A stretch of 27,081 nucleotides of DNA from an uncultured Collinsella sp. Lineage in GTDB: Bacteria > Actinomycetota > Coriobacteriia > Coriobacteriales > Coriobacteriaceae. Both the position numbers and the translations under genes were made by a program. Shown here piece by piece: positions 7,576 to 18,192 of the stretch (position 1 is the first letter of the stretch; the number at the start of each line of letters is the position of its first letter). The DNA is taken from contig CABUQV010000024.1 of assembly GCA_902493855.1 (NCBI GenBank), positions 1-27,081 of the forward strand. The letters run 5' to 3'. The notes below the pieces were generated by a model. It saw only the letters and a list, made by a program, of their open reading frames with translations, made no database searches and was not told the DNA's origin.

Positions 7576-8049
7576 ATGCCGTTTGCTCTCACGCCCGCCT
7601 TAGTTCCAAGTCGGGCGAGCCGCCGCGCTCATGCGACCCGTGGCGGCGACACGTCGACGCCGCGCTCGCTGAGCACATCTTCGGTCGCGGGCGAGCACGA
7701 GGTCGCGCCGGCGCATCCGCTGGGACTGCTGTGCGTGCAAAACGGCTACGTGGTGAGCGTCCCGCGCTGGATTCAGCCGAGTGAGGAAGGCGTTGAGATC
7801 GGCGCGCTGGCAACGGGGGAGGGCGGCATCACCGACGACGTCTCGGCCCGCCATGCCCATATCTGGTGCGACGAGTCTGGCGCATGGTTTGTCGAGGACC
7901 TGTCGTCCACTAACGGCACCGTGGTGGTAAACGGGGCCACGAGTGTGTGTATTCAAGTAGAGCCCGGCCGCTCCGCCCAGCTCAACCCCGGCGACGAGCT
8001 CAAACTCGGCGAATCCACCACCTACGCCATCCTGCTCGGCGCCCTCTAG
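7576..8049 (+). pseudogene. FHA-domain protein, 3' remnant
   Basis: The last 90 residues form a forkhead-associated domain, which binds phosphothreonine peptides: ARHAHIW, then FVEDLSSTNGT, then GDELKLGE. The part before about residue 50 is low-complexity, Arg/Ser-rich and has no recognisable fold or ribosome-binding site. Just upstream in another frame, 7529-7600 reads PDVEEYIRKIRSLCRLL, which looks like coding sequence cut off by a TAG. I therefore think the window holds the 3' end of a longer FHA gene whose 5' part was lost or shifted, probably at the accessory-region boundary. It could still be expressed as a short FHA protein. The FHA domain is clear; gene status is not. The gap 7060-7575 otherwise holds no supported gene, only an 8-bp inverted repeat CCAATCGC/GCGATTGG near 7337 and 7400. 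Confidence 0.6.
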
Positions 8050-8073
8050 CCGGCAGTTAGGGACGTTCCTTTC

Positions 8074-8165
8074 CTGCCGGTACTTGGGGACACTCCTTGG
8101 CGCGTCAGAGCCAGTCGTCCGGGGATGGAGGGACCATTCTGGCCTTTGGCGGTCACCCGAGGTAA
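8074..8165 (+). repeat. Dispersed ~92-bp repeat, copy 2
   Basis: This is the second copy of the sequence at 1339-1430, in the same orientation. It starts 25 bases after the FHA remnant stop and is preceded by GGGACGTTCC, a string resembling the palindromic element at 13766-13861 (GGGGACGTTC). The two copies bracket the whole low-G+C peptide locus. Confidence 0.75.
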
Positions 8166-8213
8166 ACCTTTACCGCCCGCCTATATTTGTCGAAATTACA
8201 CTTAACGGCGGGG

Positions 8214-8219
8214 TACAAT
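8214..8219 (+). promoter_or_regulatory. Possible -10 box for the oxidoreductase
   Basis: TACAAT preceded by GGGG resembles a -10 element. No good -35 is found at the standard 17-base spacing (TTGTCG is 21 bases upstream). If used, it gives a transcript leader of about 270 bases. The gap 8166-8500 otherwise holds no gene. Confidence 0.3.
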
Positions 8220-8452
8220 AAACCCGCATGCGGATTTCCGTTGCGGGCGCTTCCCATCGCCGGGGCGTGCCCGGGAGCATCCGGCATGCGGCCTTTGCGG
8301 CGCTCGGTCATGTGCAAGACGGGCGGTCGGGTCTGTGGGGCGCATCAGCTGTCCCTCGCCTCGGCATGTCTTCTCTCCACGCCACGTACCTGCTGCTGAG
8401 CCTGCCTGCCAGATGATTGGAAGCAACAGCGTAAATCCCATCACGCCAACAT

Positions 8453-8468
8453 CCCGGCGATCGCCGGG
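8453..8468. promoter_or_regulatory. 16-bp perfect palindrome upstream of the oxidoreductase
   Basis: CCCGGCGATCGCCGGG is a perfect palindrome ending 32 bases before the oxidoreductase start. It could be a dimeric regulator's operator or a hairpin near the ribosome-binding site. It does not resemble the known Rex operator. Confidence 0.35.
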
Positions 8469-8500
8469 GCCTGTATACCTATATGAGAGGAGAGGGGTAT

Positions 8501-12040
<3,540 letters not shown>

Positions 12041-12054
12041 GTCTCCCACCGCAA

Positions 12055-12171
12055 GATCTGAGGGCTAACCTTCGCGGACGTCCTCGGACATGAAAGAACC
12101 CCCGCTGCGCACTACGTGCGGCGGGGGTTCTTTCATCCTGCGGAGTGTCCGCGAAGGTTAGCCCTCAGATC
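12055..12171 (+). terminator. Terminator nested in a 117-base perfect inverted repeat
   Basis: The inner stem pairs 12090-12105 with 12121-12136 (16 bp, perfect), with CGCAC/GTGCG at its tip and TTCTTTC on the 3' side; this is a strong intrinsic terminator for the oxidoreductase. The outer arms 12055-12079 and 12147-12171 are also perfectly complementary over 25 bp, separated from the inner stem by 10 bases on each side. The outer stem far exceeds what a terminator needs. Confidence 0.85.
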
Positions 12172-12245
12172 CTGCTACGGCTACGTCCTCGGATTGTGTG
12201 GGCGGATGAAGGACGTAGTTGGCCGGGTATTCCGTCCCTTTCGCT

Positions 12246-12268
12246 GTTTCGCGGCTTTGCCGCGAAAC
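12246..12268 (+). repeat. Perfect 10-bp hairpin
   Basis: GTTTCGCGGC pairs perfectly with GCCGCGAAAC around TTT. No T-run follows. The gap 12172-12695 also has a tandem 8-base repeat CATAATCC (12463-12470 and 12473-12480) and an A/T-rich zone (about 12570-12650) that probably holds the carbamate kinase promoter. I see no convincing gene in it. Confidence 0.6.
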
Positions 12269-12695
12269 CTCGCGCCACTTTGGGGATGGATGGGGGACTT
12301 GGCTGTTGCCGCCTTTTCGGAGCCTTTCTTTATTCCTTATGCTGGATGAAAAGCCCCTTGTTTTTGCAGGGGTGCATACTCGACTTATAAGTGCATAGAA
12401 TCTCGTATAGCGCGAGTAAGATATTGCGCTGTCCGTTTTGTGTTTAGCAGAGATGTAGTTTGCATAATCCGACATAATCCTCGCTGCATTTAAATAAAGT
12501 TGCACGTAAATGGCGTAGATATGTCTGAGCTGGTGTTCTGTACGCTGAGCGGACAAAAACGACCGTTCACCGTTCCGCTATTTTCAAAATGAATAAAATG
12601 AGCGATAAAGAGAATATAAACCTTAATAAACTCGCGTATCGCACGGACGCGGGTTATTAATGGGTTGTAGGCCTTTTACAGAAAGGATTCCAGCA

Positions 12696-13658
12696 ATGTC
12701 TAAGCCTCTTGGCAAGCCCGATCGTATTGTCGTCGCCCTTGGCGGCAACGCCCTCGGCAACAACCCCGTCGAGCAGATCGAGGCCGTGAGCAACACCGCC
12801 CACGCTCTCCTTGGTCTCATCGAGCAGGGTAACGAGATCATCATCACCCACGGCAACGGCCCGCAGGTCGGCATGATCCAGAACGCCTTCGCCGCTGCCC
12901 ACGATGCCATCGGTACCCCCGAGATGCCGCTGCCCGAGTGCGGCGCCATGTCCCAGGGCTACATTGGTTATCACCTGCAGCAGGGCATCGGCCGCGAGAT
13001 GCACAAGCGCTATAAGCGTTGGCACGCCGCCACCGTCGTCACCCAGATCGAGTGCGACCCCGACGATCCCGCGTTCAAGAACCCGACCAAGCCGATCGGC
13101 CCCTTCTATACCGAGGAGCAGGCCAAGGAGTTCATGGCCGAGGATCCCTCCAAGGTCTTCGTCGAGGATTCCGGCCGCGGCTGGCGTCGCGTCGTCGCTT
13201 CCCCCGATCCCAAGAAGATCGTCGAGGCCGACTCCATCCTCAACCTGCTCGACAACGAGTTCATCGTCATCGCCTGCGGTGGCGGCGGCATCCCCGTCGT
13301 CCGCGACTACGAGAACAAGGGCTGCTACAAGGGCGTTCCCGCCGTCATCGACAAGGACCTGGGCGGCGAGCTGCTGGCCGAGGACTGCGACGCCGACGTC
13401 CTGTTCCTGCTGACCGCCGTCGAGCACGTCGCCATCAACTTCGGCAAGCCCAACCAGGAGGAGCTCGAGGACCTCACCGCCGACGAGGCCGAGCGCCTGG
13501 CCGACGAGGGCCAGTTCGGCAAGGGTTCCATGGAGCCCAAGGTCCGCGCCGCCATCAAGTTCGCCCGTTCCCGCAAGGGCCGCACCTGCATCATCGGCGC
13601 CCTGGACAAGGCTGCCGAGACCATGGCCGGCCTCTCCGGTACCCGCATCCACGAGTAG
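12696..13658 (+). CDS. arcC: Carbamate kinase
   Basis: Carbamate kinase transfers phosphate between carbamoyl phosphate and ADP, making ATP at the end of arginine deiminase or related carbamoyl-phosphate-yielding pathways. The 320-residue protein is of normal length for this amino-acid-kinase family. It begins with VVALGGNALG (residues 13-22) and THGNGPQVG (51-59), and later has ACGGGGIPVV, AVIDKDLGGELLA and GSMEPKV, all family hallmarks. The ATG at 12696 follows AAAGGA with nine bases between; the in-frame ATG at 12660 has no such site. No deiminase or carbamoyltransferase gene lies next to it in the window, so the source of carbamoyl phosphate must be encoded elsewhere. A strong terminator follows. 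Confidence 0.97.
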   Translation: MSKPLGKPDRIVVALGGNALGNNPVEQIEAVSNTAHALLGLIEQGNEIIITHGNGPQVGMIQNAFAAAHDAIGTPEMPLPECGAMSQGYIGYHLQQGIGREMHKRYKRWHAATVVTQIECDPDDPAFKNPTKPIGPFYTEEQAKEFMAEDPSKVFVEDSGRGWRRVVASPDPKKIVEADSILNLLDNEFIVIACGGGGIPVVRDYENKGCYKGVPAVIDKDLGGELLAEDCDADVLFLLTAVEHVAINFGKPNQEELEDLTADEAERLADEGQFGKGSMEPKVRAAIKFARSRKGRTCIIGALDKAAETMAGLSGTRIHE

Positions 13659-13723
13659 TCTCTACTCCATTGCCTCTCTCGTGGGGGCCAGGCAAGGCGC
13701 CCGCAAACTAGCCTCTCTTCATG

Positions 13724-13757
13724 AGCCCCGCAGTCCGCTCCGGCTGCGGGGCTTTTG
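13724..13757 (+). terminator. Intrinsic terminator after carbamate kinase
   Basis: AGCCCCGCAG pairs perfectly with CTGCGGGGCT around a 10-base loop and is followed by TTTT, a typical Rho-independent terminator 66 bases after the stop codon. Confidence 0.9.
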
Positions 13758-13765
13758 CTATTTAC

Positions 13766-13861
13766 CTAGTCATTGGGGACGTTCTTAAACGACTAGTCAA
13801 ACAAGAGCGTCCCCAATGACCACTCATTTAAGTCTGTCCCCAATGAGTGCCCAATGACTAG
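13766..13861. repeat. Palindromic repeat element overlapping a stop codon
   Basis: The 96-base element has perfect 12-bp ends, CTAGTCATTGGG and CCCAATGACTAG. Inside, CATTGGGGACG (13771-13781) pairs with CGTCCCCAATG (13808-13818), and ACTCATT pairs with AATGAGT further right. The motif GGGGAC or its complement GTCCCC occurs three times. The right end supplies the stop codon of the minus-strand peptidase. The layout resembles REP-like elements mobilised by Y1 (RAYT) transposases; that link is inference. Confidence 0.75.
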
Positions 13862-14859
13862 TAGTAGGCCCACATGGCTTCGACTTCGTTGAGGACCTCT
13901 ACGACGCCCCAGCGGCGGGCGCTGCGGCTGGCCGAGTTGGGGTCGTAGACGCCAATCTGGTTGGCGTCGTCGATGCCGTAGAGCACGATGTAGTGGCCTA
14001 CGTTGGTAAACGTACCGGGGCGCACTGCGGCGATGACGGGCGCACCCGAGCGAAGTGCTTGGGTAATCGATTCGCGATCGTTATAGAGCTGTGTTCCGTT
14101 GAGCCCCAGCTGCCACGCACCGCCTGTCATAAACGACCACTCGGTGGCACCGGTGGGGGCGTAGTTGCCGGCTTCGGCCAGTGCGCATATATCGACCGGC
14201 GTCTTATCGGTGTGGCCGGTCTTAAAGATATAGACCATGGTGAGGCAAGTGGGACCGCAAGCGTTTTCGCGAATAGTGCCGCCGGCATAGGGCAGCTCCG
14301 ACCATGCGGGGTCAATTTGGTAGATGTGGGGCATGGCGCCGGCCTGCCATTGCGAGCGTGGGGTCGAGAACGCAAAGGAGTAACCGGGCGCGACGGGAGC
14401 TTTAAGCAGCTTGTCTTCGGCAGTGGGCTCAAGACCGGCTGATCCGTGGGAGATACAGGATCCCAAAAACACAAAGACGAGGCAGGCGGCGATGGAGCAA
14501 AGCGTAAGGCGTAGGCGGCGGGCCGGAAGCGCGTGGCTTGTGGCGTGCGACGCAGGGTGAGGGGCGGAATTGCCGCGATCGCGTTGAGGTCGCGAAAAGG
14601 AGCGCTTGACGTAGTAGTCGGTCTTACGGCGATCGTAGCGACGTGGCTGCGATGTGTCGGTCTGGCGTTGGCGTGTGCTCGTACTCACGCGGTCTGACTG
14701 CTGCACGGTACGGATTTGTTGCCGCGAAGAAGCCCCGGGCTGCTCTTGGGGGCGCTGCGGGTTGTCGTTGTCGGAGGTGCTTCCGGGCGTTGGTGTGGTG
14801 CGGCCGGCAAGGCGCACGCTTTGTGGCCGTTGGTCGCCGTCATTGTATCCGTATGCCAT
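13858..14859 (-). CDS. Membrane-anchored C39-like cysteine peptidase
   Basis: The 333-residue protein has three parts. Residues 1-115 are polar, rich in Gln, Arg, Ser and Thr, and probably disordered. One membrane segment follows (LTLCSIAACLVFVFLGSCI, about 118-136). The rest is a C39-like papain-fold domain: the Cys motif ENACGPTCLT (C201), His in VGHYIVLYG (H289) and Asp in GVYDPNS (D306). The basic residues before the membrane segment suggest the domain faces outward. The family cleaves peptides or cell-surface substrates; here the substrate is unknown. The ATG at 14859 has AAGGTG six bases upstream, better than the GTG at 14868. The stop codon lies within a palindromic repeat. It is divergent from the permease and stands alone. 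A link to leader cleavage in the peptide locus is conceivable but unsupported. Confidence 0.8.
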   Translation of the reverse strand: MAYGYNDGDQRPQSVRLAGRTTPTPGSTSDNDNPQRPQEQPGASSRQQIRTVQQSDRVSTSTRQRQTDTSQPRRYDRRKTDYYVKRSFSRPQRDRGNSAPHPASHATSHALPARRLRLTLCSIAACLVFVFLGSCISHGSAGLEPTAEDKLLKAPVAPGYSFAFSTPRSQWQAGAMPHIYQIDPAWSELPYAGGTIRENACGPTCLTMVYIFKTGHTDKTPVDICALAEAGNYAPTGATEWSFMTGGAWQLGLNGTQLYNDRESITQALRSGAPVIAAVRPGTFTNVGHYIVLYGIDDANQIGVYDPNSASRSARRWGVVEVLNEVEAMWAYY

Positions 14860-15060
14860 TCGAATCACCTTGCCTCATGTGTAACTTGTCTATCCTACAT
14901 AAAAAGATGCACGACACATGGGCATGTGCGCCAAAAGCCTGACAAATGGTATGAACGTTGCCGCGCCGCGCGCCAAGCGCCATGGCAACAGGTATTCAAA
15001 AGCAGACAAGATGAAAGCGTCCAAGACGAATGACGTCTCCCGCCGTTCGTCCCAAAAACG

Positions 15061-15108
15061 GCGCCGCTCGTTTTGCAGTTCTGCCTTCGGTCGAGCTGCG
15101 AGCGGCGC
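15061..15108 (+). promoter_or_regulatory. Leader hairpin upstream of the permease
   Basis: GCGCCGCTCG (15061-15070) pairs perfectly with CGAGCGGCGC (15099-15108), with CAG/CTG inside. Two shorter hairpins follow, GCGCGG/CCGCGC and GACGCC/GGCGTC, before the permease ribosome-binding site. The gap 14860-15213 holds no gene. A structured leader is suggested, but I match it to no known riboswitch. Confidence 0.4.
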
Positions 15109-15213
15109 TGCTGCGCCAAGGCCGTATCTTAAAGCCATGGAATAAAAGCGCGCGGCAAAACGGACCGCGCAAGGGGTGACGCCAAGGGCGTCAAACAGGA
15201 AAGGAGGGGAACA

Positions 15214-16665
15214 ATGGCGGACAAGAACGCAGAAGTTGCAGTCGAGGATAACGGCGGCATGAAGAAAACGCTTTCGCTCTGGAACTTCTTCACCATCGGT
15301 TTCGGTGCCATCATCGGTACCGGTTGGGTTCTGCAGGTCGGCGACTGGATGGTCGTGGGCGGCGGTCCCGTTCCCGCTATGATCGCATTCCTCTTGGGTG
15401 CAATCTTCCTCGTGCCCGTCGGAGCTGTTTTCGGTGAGCTCACGGCTGCTATCCCCATCTCGGGCGGCATCGTCGAGTATGTCGATCGTAGCTTTGGCCG
15501 TACGCTGAGCTACATCACCGGATGGCTTTTGGCCCTGGGCAACGGCATCCTGTGCCCGTGGGAGGCCATCGCCATTTCGACCCTCGTGTCCGAGATGTTC
15601 GGCAGCCTGCCCGGCCTTGAGTGGCTGCGCGCCGTCAAGCTCTACACCATACTGGGGGCCGACGTCTACCTGTTCCCGACGCTGATCGCGCTCGGCTTTG
15701 CAGTCTACGTCATCTTCCTCAACTTCCGCGGCGCCAGCTCGGCTGCCAAACTCCAGGCCTTCCTGACCAAGGCCCTGCTCTGCGGCATGCTGCTCGCCAT
15801 GGGCGTCTCGCTGTTCACCGGCTCGCCGGACAACGCCATGCCCGTGTTCTCCCAGGTCGCCGGCGCTGGCGGCGGCAAGGCCGCTACCGAGAGCACCAGC
15901 CTGTTCGCCGGCATCGTGTCGGTCTTGGTTCTGACTCCGTTCTTCTACGCCGGCTTCGACACCATTCCTCAGCAGGCTGAGGAAGCAGCCGAGGGCCTCA
16001 ACTGGAACAAGTTCGGCAAGATCATCTCCCTGGCACTGCTGGCCGCCGGCGGCTTCTACATGGTCTGTATCTACTCGTTCGGCACCATCCTCGACTGGCA
16101 TGAGTTCGTTAAGAGCCCGGTTCCCGCGCTCGCCTGCCTCAAGGGCATCAACATGCTCCTGTACCTGGCCATGCTCGTCATCGCTACGCTTGGACCCATG
16201 GGTCCGATGAACTCCTTCTACGGCGCCACGAGCCGCATCATGCTCGCCATGGGCCGCAAGGGCCAGCTGCCCGAGCAGTTCGCCGAGGTCGACCCCAAGT
16301 CCGGCGCTCCCAAGCTTGCCTGCGTCGTCTTGGGCGTCATCACCGTCGTCGGTCCGTTCCTGGGCAAGAACATGCTCATCCCTCTGACCAACGTGTCGGC
16401 TCTCGCCTTCATCTTCTCCTGCGGCATGGTCGCCCTCGCTTGCCTGCGCATGCGCTTCACCGAGCCCGACCTGCCTCGTCCCTACGAGGTGCCCGGCGGC
16501 AAGTTTGGCATCGGCCTCGCTATCGCTGCCTGCGCCATCATCATCGGCCTGCTCGTGATTCCGTTCTCTCCCGCCTCCCTCAACATGGTGGAGTGGAGTA
16601 TCGTGATTGGCTGGCTGGCCGTCGGCCTGGCTCTCATGACCTTCACCAATTCCCGCAAAAAGTAA
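15214..16665 (+). CDS. APC-family amino-acid permease
   Basis: This is an integral-membrane amino-acid/polyamine/organocation transporter of 483 residues with about twelve hydrophobic segments. The first segment has the family signature GFGAIIGTGW (residues 29-38). Other family features are GGIVEYVDRSFG, the broken helix near FFYAGFDTIPQQAEEA and GPMNSFYGATSRIMLAMGR. The ATG follows AAAGGAGGGG with about five bases between, an excellent ribosome-binding site. The amidohydrolase gene starts 131 bases downstream in the same direction with no clear terminator between them, so the pair is probably co-transcribed. The substrate cannot be named from sequence; amino acids or derivatives are likely. 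Confidence 0.93.
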   Translation: MADKNAEVAVEDNGGMKKTLSLWNFFTIGFGAIIGTGWVLQVGDWMVVGGGPVPAMIAFLLGAIFLVPVGAVFGELTAAIPISGGIVEYVDRSFGRTLSYITGWLLALGNGILCPWEAIAISTLVSEMFGSLPGLEWLRAVKLYTILGADVYLFPTLIALGFAVYVIFLNFRGASSAAKLQAFLTKALLCGMLLAMGVSLFTGSPDNAMPVFSQVAGAGGGKAATESTSLFAGIVSVLVLTPFFYAGFDTIPQQAEEAAEGLNWNKFGKIISLALLAAGGFYMVCIYSFGTILDWHEFVKSPVPALACLKGINMLLYLAMLVIATLGPMGPMNSFYGATSRIMLAMGRKGQLPEQFAEVDPKSGAPKLACVVLGVITVVGPFLGKNMLIPLTNVSALAFIFSCGMVALACLRMRFTEPDLPRPYEVPGGKFGIGLAIAACAIIIGLLVIPFSPASLNMVEWSIVIGWLAVGLALMTFTNSRKK

Positions 16666-16796
16666 CGCCGAGCCGGGGCGGATCAGATGCGCGGGCCCCT
16701 CTCTTCCGCGCACCGAACCCGGCGCCACTTGGGTAGCTTTGTGAGGCCTTAACCCAACACGGCCTCGCCCACTATATGGATCCATAAGGAGGAACC

Positions 16797-18074
16797 ATGT
16801 CCACTAAGTATGCAATCGTTGGCGGCAAGCTCATCGACGGTACCGGTGCCGAGCCGGTCGAGAACTCCCTCGTTCTCGTCGATGACAACGGCAAGATCGA
16901 GTACGCCGGCGCCATGCAGGACCTTCCCGAGGGCGTTGAGGTCATCGACGCCGCCGGCAAGACCGTCCTTCCCGGCCTGATCGACACCCACCTGCACTTC
17001 TCGGGCAACTTGACCGACGATGACACCGACTGGGTCATGCAGCCGCTCCTCGAGAAGCAGGCCGTCGCCGTCAAGCAGGCCTACGACTGCCTCACCCACG
17101 GCCTCACCACCGTCTGCGAGATCGGCCGCTTTGGTATCCAGATCCGTGACTGCATCGACAAGGGCGTCTTCAAGGGCCCGCGCGTTCTGGCCACCGGCCT
17201 TGGCTTCTGCCGCGTTGCCGGCCACGGCGACTCCCACCACTGCAGCCAGGAGCTCAACAAGGAATCGCACCCCTGGGGCGATCAGGTCGACGGTCCTTGG
17301 GATCTGCGCAAGGCCGTCCGTCGTCGCCTGCGCGAGAACCCCGATGCCATCAAGATCTGGGCTACCGGTGGCGGCATCTGGCGCTGGGACTCCGGCCGCG
17401 ACCAGCACTACTGCTCCGAGGAGATTCAGGCCGTGGTCGAAGAGGCCAAGATGGTCGGCATCCCCGTGTGGAGCCACTGCTACAACAACCACGCCGCTGC
17501 CTACGATTCCGTTCGCTTTGGCTGCGAGCAGTTGATTCACGGCTTCGATATCGATGAGCGCACCATGGACCTCATGGCCGAGCAGGGCACCTTCTTCACT
17601 CCGACGATCGCCTTCCTGCCCACCTGGTACGCCACCTATCCGCCCGTCTACGTTCCCGAGCTGCACGACAAGTACGAGGGCACCCTAGTCGAGAAGGAGC
17701 TGCAGCGCAACTACGACTGCCTGCGCGAGGCCAAGAAGCGCGGCGTCGTCATGACGATCGGCTCCGACTCCTTCTCCTTCGTCACCCCGTACGGCACTTG
17801 CTCCATCGAGGAGATGTACGAGTTCGTCGACAAGATCGGCTTCACTCCGGTCGAGACCATCACCTGCGCCACCCTCAACGGTGCCAAGATGTGTCACATC
17901 GAGGACGAGACCGGTTCCATCGAGGCCGGCAAGTGCGCCGACCTGCTGGTCGTCAACGGTGACGTCGCCGCCGACATCCACGTGCTCAACACCGACAACA
18001 TGGACGTCATCATGAAGGACGGCTGGATTGTCGAGGGCGGCACCTTCGGCGAGGCAAACAAGTACAGCGCCTAA
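16797..18074 (+). CDS. Metal-dependent amidohydrolase (imidazolonepropionase/dipeptidase-like)
   Basis: This 425-residue enzyme belongs to the amidohydrolase superfamily, which hydrolyses amides, ureides, cyclic amidines or dipeptides at a binuclear or mononuclear metal site. Visible ligands are H65-x-H67 in GLIDTHLHF, K186 in AIKIWATGG (candidate carboxylated lysine), H227 in WSHCYNN, H248 in IHGFD and D324 in GSDSFSF. The small beta-sandwich at both ends is present (VGGKLIDGTG at the start, AGKCADLLVVNGD near the end). No signal peptide is seen, so it acts in the cytoplasm. AAGGAGG lies four to five bases before the ATG. Placement after the permease suggests it cleaves the imported compound. 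Imidazolonepropionase proper is less likely, since no other histidine-degradation genes are nearby; Xaa-Pro or similar dipeptides are an alternative. Confidence 0.9.
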   Translation: MSTKYAIVGGKLIDGTGAEPVENSLVLVDDNGKIEYAGAMQDLPEGVEVIDAAGKTVLPGLIDTHLHFSGNLTDDDTDWVMQPLLEKQAVAVKQAYDCLTHGLTTVCEIGRFGIQIRDCIDKGVFKGPRVLATGLGFCRVAGHGDSHHCSQELNKESHPWGDQVDGPWDLRKAVRRRLRENPDAIKIWATGGGIWRWDSGRDQHYCSEEIQAVVEEAKMVGIPVWSHCYNNHAAAYDSVRFGCEQLIHGFDIDERTMDLMAEQGTFFTPTIAFLPTWYATYPPVYVPELHDKYEGTLVEKELQRNYDCLREAKKRGVVMTIGSDSFSFVTPYGTCSIEEMYEFVDKIGFTPVETITCATLNGAKMCHIEDETGSIEAGKCADLLVVNGDVAADIHVLNTDNMDVIMKDGWIVEGGTFGEANKYSA

Positions 18075-18132
18075 GCTACCGTTCATCGATGGCTTGATGT
18101 AAAACACAGTATTTGATTGCATAATGCAATGG

Positions 18133-18156
18133 AGAGGGTCGCTTGCGGCCCTCTTT
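18133..18156 (+). terminator. Terminator after the amidohydrolase
   Basis: AGAGGG and CCCTCT pair around an inner CGC/GCG step and are followed by TTATT. It lies 58 bases after the amidohydrolase stop and before the kinase start at 18193, which argues against the longer kinase ORF beginning at 18124. Confidence 0.7.
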
Positions 18157-18192
18157 ATTGCTATGGGGTGCGTCGGTAAGAAGGAGATGACG

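Noticed and set aside
7302..7592. A 96-codon minus-strand frame between the maturase and the FHA remnant
   Set aside because: It is Arg/Ser-rich with no ribosome-binding site or recognisable domain; possibly part of a dispersed repeat, but I cannot support a gene.
12158..12556. A 132-codon minus-strand frame before carbamate kinase
   Set aside because: It starts in A/T-rich promoter-like DNA, runs into the terminator repeat, and has no domain or ribosome-binding site.
12590..12625. Possible ArgR site (AATGAATAAAATGA) before carbamate kinase
   Set aside because: Only one half matches the E. coli ARG-box consensus, and A/T-rich DNA makes such matches common.
14890..16785. A 631-codon open frame antisense to the permease
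   Set aside because: It is low-complexity Glu/Gly/Asp-rich translation of the opposite strand of a clear transporter gene.
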